Shown one piece after another: positions 55,926 to 64,000 of a stretch of DNA of 64,000 nucleotides. Each line of letters opens with the position of its first letter. Position 1 is the stretch's first letter. Below the pieces are notes generated by a model. It had not been told where the DNA came from. It saw only the letters and a program-made list of their open reading frames with translations, and did not search any database. Both the position numbers and the translations under genes were made by a program. Source of the DNA: Streptomyces xiamenensis (GTDB lineage Bacteria; Actinomycetota; Actinomycetes; Streptomycetales; Streptomycetaceae). The stretch covers positions 4,836,001 through 4,900,000 of the forward strand of contig NZ_CP009922.3 in NCBI RefSeq assembly GCF_000993785.3, given 5' to 3'.

Positions 55926-56072
55926 TCCCCCGTCATCGTCGGTGCAGCGGATCGCCTATGCTGGGGAGTGCTCAGGGGGTACGCCAGTGGCCCCGTGAGG
56001 CTTCGTGTGCCATGTCGGAGAGCAGCTGGCGAGCACGCTGCGTCATCGCGGCCAGGAGAAGGGAGAGGCGGC

Positions 56073-56567
56073 ATGCACTGCCCCTTCTGTAGGCATCCCG
56101 ACAGCCGGGTCGTCGACAGCCGCACCGCGGACGACGGCACCCTGATCCGGCGGCGCCGCCAGTGCCCGAGCTGCTCGCGGCGTTTCACCACGGTGGAGAC
56201 CGCCTCGCTCATGGTGATCAAGCGCAGCGGCGTCACCGAGCCCTTCAGCCGCACCAAGGTCATCGCCGGGGTGCGCAAGGCGTGCCAGGGCCGTCCCGTC
56301 ACCGAGGATGCCCTGGCGCTGCTCGGCCAGCGCGTGGAGGAAGCCGTCCGGGCCACCGGCAGTGCGGAGCTGTCCACGCACGATGTCGGCCTCGCCATAC
56401 TGGGCCCGCTCCGCGAGCTGGACCTGGTGGCCTACCTGCGGTTCGCGTCCGTCTACCGGGCGTTCGATTCGCTGGAGGACTTCGAGGCGGCCATCGCGGA
56501 GCTGCGTGAGCGGGACTCCGTCGGCGGAGCCGGCGCCGAGGTCGCGGTGGAGCCTGCCGCCGGATAG
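56073..56567 (+). CDS. nrdR: Transcriptional repressor NrdR
   Basis: The product has 164 aa. The zinc ribbon has CPFC (residues 3-6) and CPSC (31-34). The ATP-cone (about 46-136) starts MVIKRSGVTEPFSRTKVIAG and senses dATP/ATP. ATG 56073 starts at the conserved MHCPFC with GGGAGAGG upstream. nrdJ follows after 128 bp. The cysteine pairs are intact, so the repressor should be functional. Confidence 0.97.
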   Translation: MHCPFCRHPDSRVVDSRTADDGTLIRRRRQCPSCSRRFTTVETASLMVIKRSGVTEPFSRTKVIAGVRKACQGRPVTEDALALLGQRVEEAVRATGSAELSTHDVGLAILGPLRELDLVAYLRFASVYRAFDSLEDFEAAIAELRERDSVGGAGAEVAVEPAAG

Positions 56568-56695
56568 CCGGCGCCCGCGAACGTGACCCCACAGGCCGGC
56601 CGGAGCGCACAGCCGCGCCCCGACCGGCGGAACAGACACCGTGACCGAGGAACAATCCGGTCACACCAGGGCGTTGTGCCCGACAGGGAGGCGGA

Positions 56696-59599
56696 ATGAC
56701 TGAGACGACGAGCGGCCCGGCACGGGGCGGTTCCCGCGCAAAGGGCGGCAAGGGCGTCGGAGGCAAGACCGGAAAGGGGCTGCGGATCGAACGGGTCCAC
56801 ACCACCCCCGGCACGCATCCGTACGACGAGGTGGTCTGGGAGCGCCGCGACGTCGTCATGACGAACTGGCGCGACGGCTCGGTCAACTTCGAGCAGCGTG
56901 GCGTCGAGTTCCCCGACACCTGGTCGGTGAACGCGGTCAACATCGTCACCAGCAAGTACTTCCGGGGCGCCGTGGGCACCCCGCAGCGCGAGACCAGCCT
57001 GCGGCAGCTCATCGACCGCGTGGTGCGCACCTACCGCGAAGCGGGCGAGAAGCACGACTACTTCGCCTCGCCCGCCGATGCCGAGATCTTCGAGCACGAG
57101 CTGGCCTACGCCCTGCTTCACCAGATCTTCAGCTTCAACTCCCCGGTGTGGTTCAACGTCGGCACCGCGCAGCCACAGCAGGTCAGCGCCTGCTTCATCC
57201 TGTCCGTGGACGACTCGATGGAGTCGATCCTGGACTGGTACAAAGAAGAGGGGATGATCTTCAAGGGCGGCTCCGGAGCCGGCCTGAACCTCTCCCGCAT
57301 CCGTTCCTCCAAGGAACTGCTCTCCTCCGGCGGCAACGCCTCCGGCCCGGTCTCCTTCATGCGCGGCGCGGACGCCTCCGCCGGCACCATCAAGTCCGGC
57401 GGCGCGACCCGCCGGGCCGCCAAGATGGTCGTGCTGGACGTCGACCACCCCGACGTCGAGGCCTTCATCGAGACCAAGGTGAAGGAGGAGGAGAAGATCC
57501 GGGCGCTGCGCGACGCCGGCTTCGACATGGATCTGGGCGGCGACGACATCACGTCGGTGCAGTACCAGAACGCCAACAACTCGGTGCGGGTGAACGACAC
57601 GTTCATGCGCGCCGTGGAGAGCGGCGGGAAGTTCGCGCTCACCGCGCGGAAGACCGGCGAGACCGTCGAGGAGGTCGACGCCCGGGCGCTGTTCCGCAAG
57701 ATGGCCGAGGCCGCGCACGCCTGCGCCGACCCCGGGATCCAGTACGACGACACGATCAACCACTGGCACACCTCGCCCGAGTCGGGCCGCATCAGCGCGT
57801 CCAACCCGTGCAGCGAGTACATGCACCTGGACAACTCCTCGTGCAACCTGGCCTCGCTCAACCTGATGAAGTTCCTGAGCGACGACGACCAGGGCCACCA
57901 GTCCTTCGACGCCGAGCGGTTCGTCAAGGTCGTCGAGCTGGTCATCACGGCGATGGACATCTCCATCTGCTTCGCCGACTTCCCCACCCACAAGATCGGT
58001 GAGACCACCCGCGCCTTCCGTCAGCTGGGCATCGGTTACGCCAACCTGGGTGCCTTGCTGATGGCCACCGGCCACGCCTACGACTCGGACGGCGGCCGGG
58101 CACTGGCCGGTGCGATCACCTCGCTGATGACCGGTACCTCCTACCGGCGCTCCGCCGAGCTGGCCGCGATCGTCGGCCCGTACGAGGGGTACGCCCTCAA
58201 CGCCGAGGCGCACAACCGCGTCATGGAGCAGCACGCCCGGGCCAACACCGACGCGCGGCGGATGGACGACCTGGACACCCCGGTGTGGGCCGCCGCCACC
58301 GAGGCGTGGCAGGACGTCCTGCGGCTGGGCAAGAAGAACGGTTTCCGCAACGCCCAGGCGTCGGTGCTGGCCCCCACCGGGACCATCGGCCTGATGATGG
58401 ACTGCGACACCACGGGCATCGAGCCCGACCTGGCGCTGGTGAAGTTCAAGAAGCTGGTCGGCGGCGGGTCGATGCAGATCGTGAACAACACCGTGCCCAA
58501 GGCCCTCAAGCGGCTCGGGTACCGGCCCGAGCAGGTCGAGGCGATCGTGGCGCACATCGCCGAGCACGGCAATGTGGTCGACGCCCCCGGGCTGAGCACC
58601 GAGCACTACGAGGTCTTCGACTGCGCCATGGGCGAGCGCACCATCTCGCCGATGGGCCATGTGCGGATGATGGCGGCGGCCCAGCCGTTCCTGAGCGGGG
58701 CCATCTCCAAGACCGTCAACATGCCGAGCACCTCCACCGTCGACGATGTGGCCGAGATCTACCTCCAGGGCTGGAAGCTGGGCACCAAGGCGCTGGCCGT
58801 CTACGTGGAGAACAGCAAGGTCGGCCAGCCGCTGTCGGCGAAGAAGACCGCCGCCAAGGAGAAGGAGGCGGAGCAGCCCGCCGCGTCGGCCGAGCCGGAG
58901 AAGGTGGTCGAGTACCGCCCGGTCCGCAAGCGGCTGCCGAAGGGCCGTCCGGGCATCACCACCTCGTTCACGGTGGGCGGCGCCGAGGGCTACATGACCG
59001 CCAATTCCTACCCGGACGACGGCCTGGGCGAGGTCTTCCTGAAGATGTCCAAGCAGGGCTCCACGCTCGCCGGCATGATGGACGCCTTCTCCATCGCGGT
59101 CTCGGTGGGCCTGCAGTACGGGGTGCCGCTGGAGACGTACGTCTCGAAGTTCACCAACATGCGCTTCGAGCCGGCCGGTATGACCGACGACCAGGACGTC
59201 CGGATGGCGCAGTCCATCGTGGACTACATCTTCCGCCGCCTGGCGCTGGACTTCCTGCCGTTCGAGACGCGCTCGGCGCTCGGCATCCACACGGCCGCCG
59301 AACGCCAGCGGCACCTGGAGACCGGCTCCTACGAGCCGGGCGACGACGAGCTGGACATCGAGGCGCTGTCCCAGTCCGCCCCGCGCGGCCTGGACACCTC
59401 TCCGCCGCGCCCGGAGCCCGAGGTCGCGGCCGAGGAGCGCCCGGCGCCGCGTGAGGCGCACAGCTCCACCGAACTGCTGGAGATGCAGCTGGGGCTGAAC
59501 GCGGACGCGCCGCTGTGCTTCTCCTGCGGTACGAAGATGCGCCGCGCCGGCAGCTGCTACCTGTGCGAGGGCTGCGGCTCCACCAGCGGCTGCAGCTGA
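56696..59599 (+). CDS. nrdJ: Vitamin B12-dependent ribonucleoside-diphosphate reductase, class II
   Basis: The product has 967 aa, the usual length for class II reductases of actinobacteria. It makes deoxynucleotides with adenosylcobalamin and no oxygen. Signature segments are FSFNSPVWFNVGT, GGSGAGLNLSRIRSSKE, NPCSEYMHLDNSSCNLASLN (active-site Cys and neighbours) and SVLAPTGTIGLMMDCDTTG. The C-terminus carries cysteine pairs CFSCGTKM and CYLCEGCGS that re-reduce the active site. GGGAGG precedes ATG 56696. It is co-transcribed with nrdR and ends in the hairpin at 59610. Confidence 0.97.
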   Translation: MTETTSGPARGGSRAKGGKGVGGKTGKGLRIERVHTTPGTHPYDEVVWERRDVVMTNWRDGSVNFEQRGVEFPDTWSVNAVNIVTSKYFRGAVGTPQRETSLRQLIDRVVRTYREAGEKHDYFASPADAEIFEHELAYALLHQIFSFNSPVWFNVGTAQPQQVSACFILSVDDSMESILDWYKEEGMIFKGGSGAGLNLSRIRSSKELLSSGGNASGPVSFMRGADASAGTIKSGGATRRAAKMVVLDVDHPDVEAFIETKVKEEEKIRALRDAGFDMDLGGDDITSVQYQNANNSVRVNDTFMRAVESGGKFALTARKTGETVEEVDARALFRKMAEAAHACADPGIQYDDTINHWHTSPESGRISASNPCSEYMHLDNSSCNLASLNLMKFLSDDDQGHQSFDAERFVKVVELVITAMDISICFADFPTHKIGETTRAFRQLGIGYANLGALLMATGHAYDSDGGRALAGAITSLMTGTSYRRSAELAAIVGPYEGYALNAEAHNRVMEQHARANTDARRMDDLDTPVWAAATEAWQDVLRLGKKNGFRNAQASVLAPTGTIGLMMDCDTTGIEPDLALVKFKKLVGGGSMQIVNNTVPKALKRLGYRPEQVEAIVAHIAEHGNVVDAPGLSTEHYEVFDCAMGERTISPMGHVRMMAAAQPFLSGAISKTVNMPSTSTVDDVAEIYLQGWKLGTKALAVYVENSKVGQPLSAKKTAAKEKEAEQPAASAEPEKVVEYRPVRKRLPKGRPGITTSFTVGGAEGYMTANSYPDDGLGEVFLKMSKQGSTLAGMMDAFSIAVSVGLQYGVPLETYVSKFTNMRFEPAGMTDDQDVRMAQSIVDYIFRRLALDFLPFETRSALGIHTAAERQRHLETGSYEPGDDELDIEALSQSAPRGLDTSPPRPEPEVAAEERPAPREAHSSTELLEMQLGLNADAPLCFSCGTKMRRAGSCYLCEGCGSTSGCS

Positions 59600-59609
59600 T
59601 CCGCCCCGG

Positions 59610-59646
59610 GGCCGGGGAAGGACCGTTCGGCGGTTCTTCCCCGGCC
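59610..59646 (+). terminator. Hairpin terminator after nrdJ
   Basis: GGCCGGGGAAGGACCG (59610-59625) pairs with CGGTTCTTCCCCGGCC (59631-59646) over 16 bp with one G-U pair, around TTCGG. It lies 11 bp after the nrdJ stop. Confidence 0.84.
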
Positions 59647-59674
59647 TTGGTGCGTTCGCGCCCACAATGGCGCC

Positions 59675-60460
59675 ATGGTGGCGAAGCGCGGGGCGATCGT
59701 GGTGACCGGGGGGACGGGGACGCTGGGCCGGCAGGTGGTGCGGCGGCTGCTGGAGGACGAGCACGAGGTGCGGGTGCTCAGCCGGCACCCGCACCCGCGG
59801 GCCGACCGGACGCCCAGGGAGTGGGCGGTGGGCGACCTCGCCACCGGAGAGGGGCTGGACGCCGCTCTGGAGGGGGCGGATGTGGTGGTGCACTGCGCCA
59901 GCGCCCCGGCGAAGGACGACAGGGTCACCACCGGCCATCTGCTGGAGGCGGCCCGGCGCGGGACACGGCCGCACCTGGTGTACATCTCCATCGTGGGCGT
60001 CGACCGGGTGCCGCTGCGCTATTACGGGCGCAAGCTGGCGTGCGAGCGTCTCGTCGAGGAGTCGGGGCTGCCGTGGACCACACTGCGGGCCACGCAGTTC
60101 CACGATCTGGTGGCCGGGCTCACCACGGCGCAGCGGCTGCTGCCGGTGGTGTTCACGCTGGGTGGGGAGGTCCGGCTGCAGCCGGTGGAGGTGCGGGAGG
60201 TGGGGGAGCGGCTGGCGGAGCTGGCGGTGGGGGAGCCGGCCGGGCGGGTGCCCGATCTGGGCGGGCCGCAGATCCGCACGCTGCGGGAGCTGACCGGCCT
60301 GACGGTGCGGGCCCGGGGATGGCACCGGCCGGTGGTCCCGCTGCGGTTGCCGGGCAAGGTCATCGGCGCGGTGCGCGCGGGCGGGCTGCTCACGCCGGAA
60401 CACGCGGATGGGCGGGGCACTTTCGAGGAGTTCCTGGCCGCGCGGGGCGCGATGCGGTGA
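59675..60460 (+). CDS. NAD(P)-binding protein, NmrA-like atypical SDR
   Basis: The product has 261 aa. The cofactor motif GGTGTLGRQVVRRLLEDEHE is near residue 12. The region VVVHCASAPAKDD and the segment YYGRKLACERLVEESGLPWT (Y and K of the SDR set) follow. Proteins of this form often carry an NmrA-like redox-sensing role or act on quinones. A CACAAT hexamer near 59663 ends close to the ATG, suggesting a leaderless transcript. It is one of several small genes between nrdJ and rnhB. Substrate unknown. Confidence 0.82.
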   Translation: MVAKRGAIVVTGGTGTLGRQVVRRLLEDEHEVRVLSRHPHPRADRTPREWAVGDLATGEGLDAALEGADVVVHCASAPAKDDRVTTGHLLEAARRGTRPHLVYISIVGVDRVPLRYYGRKLACERLVEESGLPWTTLRATQFHDLVAGLTTAQRLLPVVFTLGGEVRLQPVEVREVGERLAELAVGEPAGRVPDLGGPQIRTLRELTGLTVRARGWHRPVVPLRLPGKVIGAVRAGGLLTPEHADGRGTFEEFLAARGAMR

Positions 60461-60490
60461 GGGTCCCCCGGATGGCCGTACGATGGCGCG

Positions 60491-61099
60491 GTGCTGGTCA
60501 AGTGGATGCGCTGCACCGTGATCGACCGAAGCGGCTTTCATCGGGGGCAGCAGGGATGGGCGGTTCTGCCCGGTGAGCCGGGATTCCGGGGGCAGGGCGG
60601 CGGCTGGAGCCGGCGGGAACCGGGGGTGGTGCATCTGTTCGCGTTCTGGGAGAGCCGTTCGCTGTACGAGTCCTTCATGGCGCACTCCCACGAGCGGTTG
60701 GCGGCCGCGCACCGGGACAGTTACCGGAACATGGCGGTGCGGCTGTTCGAGTACCGCTTCGACGTGAAGATGGGCTTCGAGCCGCGGTTCACGGATGCCG
60801 ACCTGCTGCGGGTGGCGCACTGCCGGGTGCACGAGGACCGCGCCGAGCACTTCGCGCTGATGCAGGAGCGGGTGTGGAACCCGGCGATGGCCGGTTCGCC
60901 CGGGATGCTGCGCGGGGTCTTCGCCGAGGCGGCGCAGGATCACGAGTTCCTGGTGCTGTCGATGTGGAACTCGGCGGCCGAACGCGCCAAGTACCGGGCC
61001 GAACGGGTGGAACGGCTGGGCGTGCGCGCCCAGACCGGGGACGACGTCGCCTCGCTCACCGGTGACGTCATCGATGTGGAGCCGTCCTGGACGGTGTGA
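60491..61099 (+). CDS. DUF4937 (YdbC-type) protein
   Basis: The product has 202 aa. The first half (MLVKWMRCTVIDRSGFHRGQ, VVHLFAFWESRSLYESFMA) matches DUF4937; the second half (DADLLRVAHCRVHEDRAEHF) looks like a monooxygenase-type dimeric ferredoxin-like domain. Start GTG 60491 lies 6 nt after a TACGAT hexamer, a leaderless arrangement. It follows the SDR gene by 30 bp. Function unknown. Confidence 0.8.
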   Translation: MLVKWMRCTVIDRSGFHRGQQGWAVLPGEPGFRGQGGGWSRREPGVVHLFAFWESRSLYESFMAHSHERLAAAHRDSYRNMAVRLFEYRFDVKMGFEPRFTDADLLRVAHCRVHEDRAEHFALMQERVWNPAMAGSPGMLRGVFAEAAQDHEFLVLSMWNSAAERAKYRAERVERLGVRAQTGDDVASLTGDVIDVEPSWTV

Positions 61100-61150
61100 C
61101 CCGTTCGAGCGGTACGGGCGGCACGGCCTGCCGGGAACTAGGCTGACCGT

Positions 61151-61834
61151 ATGGCACAGCCCAGGCGCATTGTTCTGCTCCGGCACGGAGAGTCACAGGG
61201 GAACTACGACGACTCGGTCTACGAGCGCATCCCCGACCATGCCCTGGAACTGACCGAGAAGGGGCGCCATCAGGCGGCGGAGGCCGGCACCCGGCTGCGG
61301 GAGGTCTTCGACGGGGAGGGCGTCTCGGCGTACGTCTCCCCCTACCGGCGCACCCTGCAGACCTTCCATCTGCTGGGGCTGGACCCCACGCTGGTACGGG
61401 TGCGCGAGGAGCCGCGGCTGCGGGAGCAGGACTGGGGCAACTGGCAGGACCGCGAGGACGTACGGCGGCAGAAGCGCGCCAGGGACGCCTACGGGCACTT
61501 CTTCTACCGTTTCGCACAAGGGGAGTCGGGCGCGGACGTGTACGACCGGGTGGGTGCCTTCCTGGAGAGTCTGTGGCGCAGTTTCGAGTCGCCCGACCAT
61601 CCGCCCAATGTGCTGCTGGTGACCCACGGGCTGACCATGCGGCTGTTCTGCATGCGCTGGCTGCACTGGTCGGTGGCCGAGTTCGAGTCGCTCTCCAACC
61701 CGGGCAACGGGGAGACCAGGGAACTGCGTCTGGGGCGGGACGGCCGCTACCACATCGACCGTCCCTTCGAGCACTGGCACACTCCGGAACGCCCCTTCGA
61801 GAGCGCCGGTACGAGACCGCCCAGCCGTCCGTGA
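61151..61834 (+). CDS. Histidine phosphatase family protein
   Basis: The product has 227 aa. The catalytic RHG (R11-H12-G13) is in VLLRHGESQGN, with the second histidine in LLVTHGLTMRLF and conserved acidic residues in EEPRLREQDWGNW. It is similar to phosphoglycerate-mutase-like phosphatases; substrate unknown. The ATG is 6 nt after TAGGCT (61139-61144), so the mRNA is probably leaderless. rnhB follows after 62 bp. Confidence 0.88.
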   Translation: MAQPRRIVLLRHGESQGNYDDSVYERIPDHALELTEKGRHQAAEAGTRLREVFDGEGVSAYVSPYRRTLQTFHLLGLDPTLVRVREEPRLREQDWGNWQDREDVRRQKRARDAYGHFFYRFAQGESGADVYDRVGAFLESLWRSFESPDHPPNVLLVTHGLTMRLFCMRWLHWSVAEFESLSNPGNGETRELRLGRDGRYHIDRPFEHWHTPERPFESAGTRPPSRP

Positions 61835-61896
61835 ACAGCCCGCCCGGGCCCCGCGGTACGGGGCCGGCACGGGCGCCGACTAGGCTGGGAAGTGCC

Positions 61897-62601
61897 ATGG
61901 CCTACGAACCTCCTACTCATCGTGTCGAGCGGTCGCTGCGCGCCACCACCGGAGCGCGGATCGTCGCGGGGGTGGACGAGGTCGGCCGCGGTGCCTGGGC
62001 CGGCCCGGTCACCGTGTGCGCCGCCGTCACCGGACTGCGCCGCCCGCCCGAGGGGCTGACGGACTCCAAACTGCTCACCCCCGCCCGCCGGGTCGCGCTC
62101 GCCGAGGTGCTCGGGGGCTGGGTGACGTCCCATGCCCTGGGTCACGCATCGCCGCAGGAGATCGACGCGCTGGGCATGACGGCCGCGCTGCGGCTGGCCG
62201 CGGTGCGCGCCCTGGAGGCGCTGCCGGAACGGCCCGACGCGGTGATCCTCGACGGAAAGCACGACTATCTGGGCGCGCCCTGGCAGGTCCGCACGGTGAT
62301 CAAGGGCGATCTGTCCTGCGTGGCGGTCGCCGCGGCCTCGGTCATCGCCAAGGTGCACCGGGACGCGATGCTCGCCGAACTGGGCCGCGAGCACCCCGCC
62401 TTCGGGTTCGACAGCAACGCCGGTTATCCCTCACCGGTGCACCGGGCCGCGCTCGAGGAGCAGGGCCCCACCGCACACCACCGCCTTTCCTGGGCCTACC
62501 TCGACCAACTGCCGCGCTGGCGCCACCTGAAGCTGCCGCCGCACCGGGAGGCTCCGGGGCGGGAGTCGCTGGAGGACGCCGGCCAGCTGGGCTTCTTCTG
62601 A
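61897..62601 (+). CDS. rnhB: Ribonuclease HII
   Basis: The product has 234 aa. It removes RNA from RNA-DNA hybrids, including single ribonucleotides. Active-site residues are D27-E28 in GVDEVGRGAWAGP and D119 in ILDGKHD, with SVIAKVHRD and FDSNAGYPSPVH also kept. ATG 61897 follows GGGAAG. A TAGGCT hexamer is at 61881-61886, about 10 nt before the ATG. It converges on recQ with 13 bp between stops. Confidence 0.96.
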   Translation: MAYEPPTHRVERSLRATTGARIVAGVDEVGRGAWAGPVTVCAAVTGLRRPPEGLTDSKLLTPARRVALAEVLGGWVTSHALGHASPQEIDALGMTAALRLAAVRALEALPERPDAVILDGKHDYLGAPWQVRTVIKGDLSCVAVAAASVIAKVHRDAMLAELGREHPAFGFDSNAGYPSPVHRAALEEQGPTAHHRLSWAYLDQLPRWRHLKLPPHREAPGRESLEDAGQLGFF

Positions 62602-62614
62602 CGCCGGGGCCCGC

Positions 62615-64000
62615 TCACGCCTGCACGGCGAGCACCAGCGGCAGGACCGCCGTGGCGCCGGAGGTACGCAGCAGCCTGGCCGCCACCGCCAGCGTCCATC
62701 CCGACTCCGTGTAGTCGTCCACCAGCAGGACCGGACCTCCGGCCGAGCGCAGCGCCTCGGCCAGCGAGGCCGACAGCTCCAGTGAGCCGTGCAGCGCGCG
62801 CAGCCGCTGGGCGCTGTTGCCGGGTGCGACCGGCCCCGCCGAGCCGTTGTGGTGCACGGTGCCCAGCAGGGGGAGCCGGCCCACGGTGGCGATCCGTTCA
62901 CCGAGCGAGTGCACCAGGCGCGGCCTGGTTCTGGAGTCCAGTACCACCACCCCGACCGGCCTGGCGGGGGCATCCGGGTCGTCCGAGGCCCAGCCGCCGG
63001 GGCCCTTGGCCCAGTCCGCGAGCACGGTGACCACGGCCTGGGCCACATCGTCGGGGACCGGGCCGTCCCCCGCGTCCGGGGTCAGCATCGGGCGCAGCCG
63101 ATTGCCCCAGCCGATGTCGGAGAGCCGTCCCAGGGCCCGCCCCGGGGACGCCTGTTCCTGCGGCGGGATGCGCCCCTTGAGGTCGAGACCGATCGAAGGC
63201 AGCCCGGTGGGCCACATCCGGCGCGGCTCCACGGCGGTTCCGGGCCTGGTCAGCTCGCCGTGGGCCGCGGCCAGGGACCCGGGGGCGACGACCGCGTCGA
63301 AGCGGGCGCCCGCGCAGTTGTCGCAGCGGCTGCAGGCGGTGGCCTCCGGATCGTCCAGCTGCCGGCGCAGGAACTCCATCCGGCAGCCGTCCGCCGAGAC
63401 GTAGTCGCGCATGGCCTGCTGCTCGGTCGCCCGCTGCCGGGCCACCCAGGCGTAGCGCCGCGTGTCGTACTCCCAGGGCTGCCCGGTGGCGATCCAGCCA
63501 CCGCGCACCCGCCGTACCGCGCCGTCCACATCGAGGACCTTGAGCATCATCTCCAGCCGGGAGCGGCGCAGATCCACCAGAGGCTCCAGCGCGGGCAGCG
63601 ACATCGGCGCGCCGGCGTCCTCCAGCGCGCGCAGGGTGCCGCGCACCTGTTCCTCGGCGGGGAAGGCCAACGAGGCGAAGTAGCGCCAGATGGCCTCGTC
63701 CTCGGGCCCGGGCAGCAGCAGGACCTCGGCCTGCTCCAGGGCGCGCCCGGCGCGGCCGATCTGCTGGTAGTAGGCGATGGGTGAGGAGGGGGAGCCCAGA
63801 TGGACGACGAAGCCCAGGTCCGGCTTGTCGAATCCCATGCCCAGCGCGGAGGTCGCGACCAGCGCCTTGACCCGGTTGGCCAGCAGGTCGGCTTCGGCGG
63901 CCTCGCGGTCGGCGTTCTCGGTGCGTCCGGTGTAGGAGGAGACGCGGTGGCCCCGCGCGCGCAGATAAGCGGTGACCTCTTCGGCGGCGGCCACGGTGAG
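62615..64000 (-). CDS. recQ: RecQ-type helicase, 3' part, with C-terminal phosphoribosyltransferase-like domain
   Basis: The 5' part lies beyond the window. About 460 residues are visible: motif V SALGMGFDKPDLGFVVHLG, motif VI YYQQIGRAGR, and a zinc-binding set ending EATACSRCDNC. A winged-helix-like region follows. The last 45 residues read GGPVLLVDDYTESGWTLAVA, like the PRPP loop of type I phosphoribosyltransferases (LLVDDxxxTGxT), preceded by a RRMWPTG-containing segment. Together they suggest a RecQ fused to a PRTase-like domain, not a standard HRDC end. It converges on rnhB. Confidence 0.85.
   Translation of the reverse strand, partial: LTVAAAEEVTAYLRARGHRVSSYTGRTENADREAAEADLLANRVKALVATSALGMGFDKPDLGFVVHLGSPSSPIAYYQQIGRAGRALEQAEVLLLPGPEDEAIWRYFASLAFPAEEQVRGTLRALEDAGAPMSLPALEPLVDLRRSRLEMMLKVLDVDGAVRRVRGGWIATGQPWEYDTRRYAWVARQRATEQQAMRDYVSADGCRMEFLRRQLDDPEATACSRCDNCAGARFDAVVAPGSLAAAHGELTRPGTAVEPRRMWPTGLPSIGLDLKGRIPPQEQASPGRALGRLSDIGWGNRLRPMLTPDAGDGPVPDDVAQAVVTVLADWAKGPGGWASDDPDAPARPVGVVVLDSRTRPRLVHSLGERIATVGRLPLLGTVHHNGSAGPVAPGNSAQRLRALHGSLELSASLAEALRSAGGPVLLVDDYTESGWTLAVAARLLRTSGATAVLPLVLAVQA

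Noticed and set aside
56570..61186. Very long reverse frame opposite nrdJ and neighbours
   Set aside because: It covers several real genes and has shadow composition (Gly/Val/His/Arg). Not coding.

Overview
The window is high-GC actinobacterial DNA. Its gene order closely follows the Streptomyces coelicolor chromosome from the rimO-pgsA region through recA-recX, gluABCD, miaB-miaA-dapF, rshA, hflX, lexA, nrdRJ and rnhB to recQ. That synteny, frequent GTG/TTG starts, AGGAGG-type ribosome sites and Streptomyces-type regulators (ClgR, GluR/GluK, RshA) point to Streptomyces or a near relative. The synteny is recalled from memory and was not computed.

Layout. 1-8.8 kb: DNA repair and housekeeping (rimO end, pgsA, cinA, clgR, the reverse-strand helicase lhr, a DUF3046 gene, LexA-controlled recA, recX). 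8.8-16.2 kb: an FAD monooxygenase, the glutamate importer gluABCD (reverse) and the divergent sensor pair gluR-gluK. 16.2-30.4 kb: a GH38 alpha-mannosidase, a TAXI-type binding protein, miaB, a short disrupted gene, a LigB-like protein, two small proteins, miaA, a membrane protein, dapF, rshA and hflX.

30.4-48.1 kb looks like an accessory block between conserved genes. It holds a LacI-controlled sugar cluster (Tat-exported propeller protein, FAD oxidoreductase, ABC importer without its own ATPase), a PAS-GAF-PP2C phosphatase with a cobalamin-binding partner gene, a macro-domain protein, two tandem ABC-F proteins (the first behind a possible attenuator leader), an MFS transporter, panD and a trypsin-like lipoprotein. 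48.4-52.7 kb is a three-gene NRPS-independent siderophore locus. 52.8-64 kb returns to conserved genes: a dinG-type helicase, lexA, nrdR-nrdJ, an SDR, DUF4937, a histidine phosphatase, rnhB and the 3' part of an unusual recQ.

The main anomaly is that several genes cannot be read in one frame: lhr (one base short in a G/C run), the cobalamin-binding gene (a 13-bp tandem duplication), dinG (an extra palindromic segment plus frame change), a short gene after miaB with no start codon, and possibly the Tat-exported propeller protein. Either this copy carries real indels, some possibly reversible, or the assembly has small errors; read data would decide. Regulatory sites readable from sequence include LexA boxes at recA and lexA, paired NrdR-like boxes before nrdRJ, two near-identical LacI-type operators, an attenuator-like hairpin between gluB and gluC, an ABC-F leader, and a series of apparently leaderless promoters.
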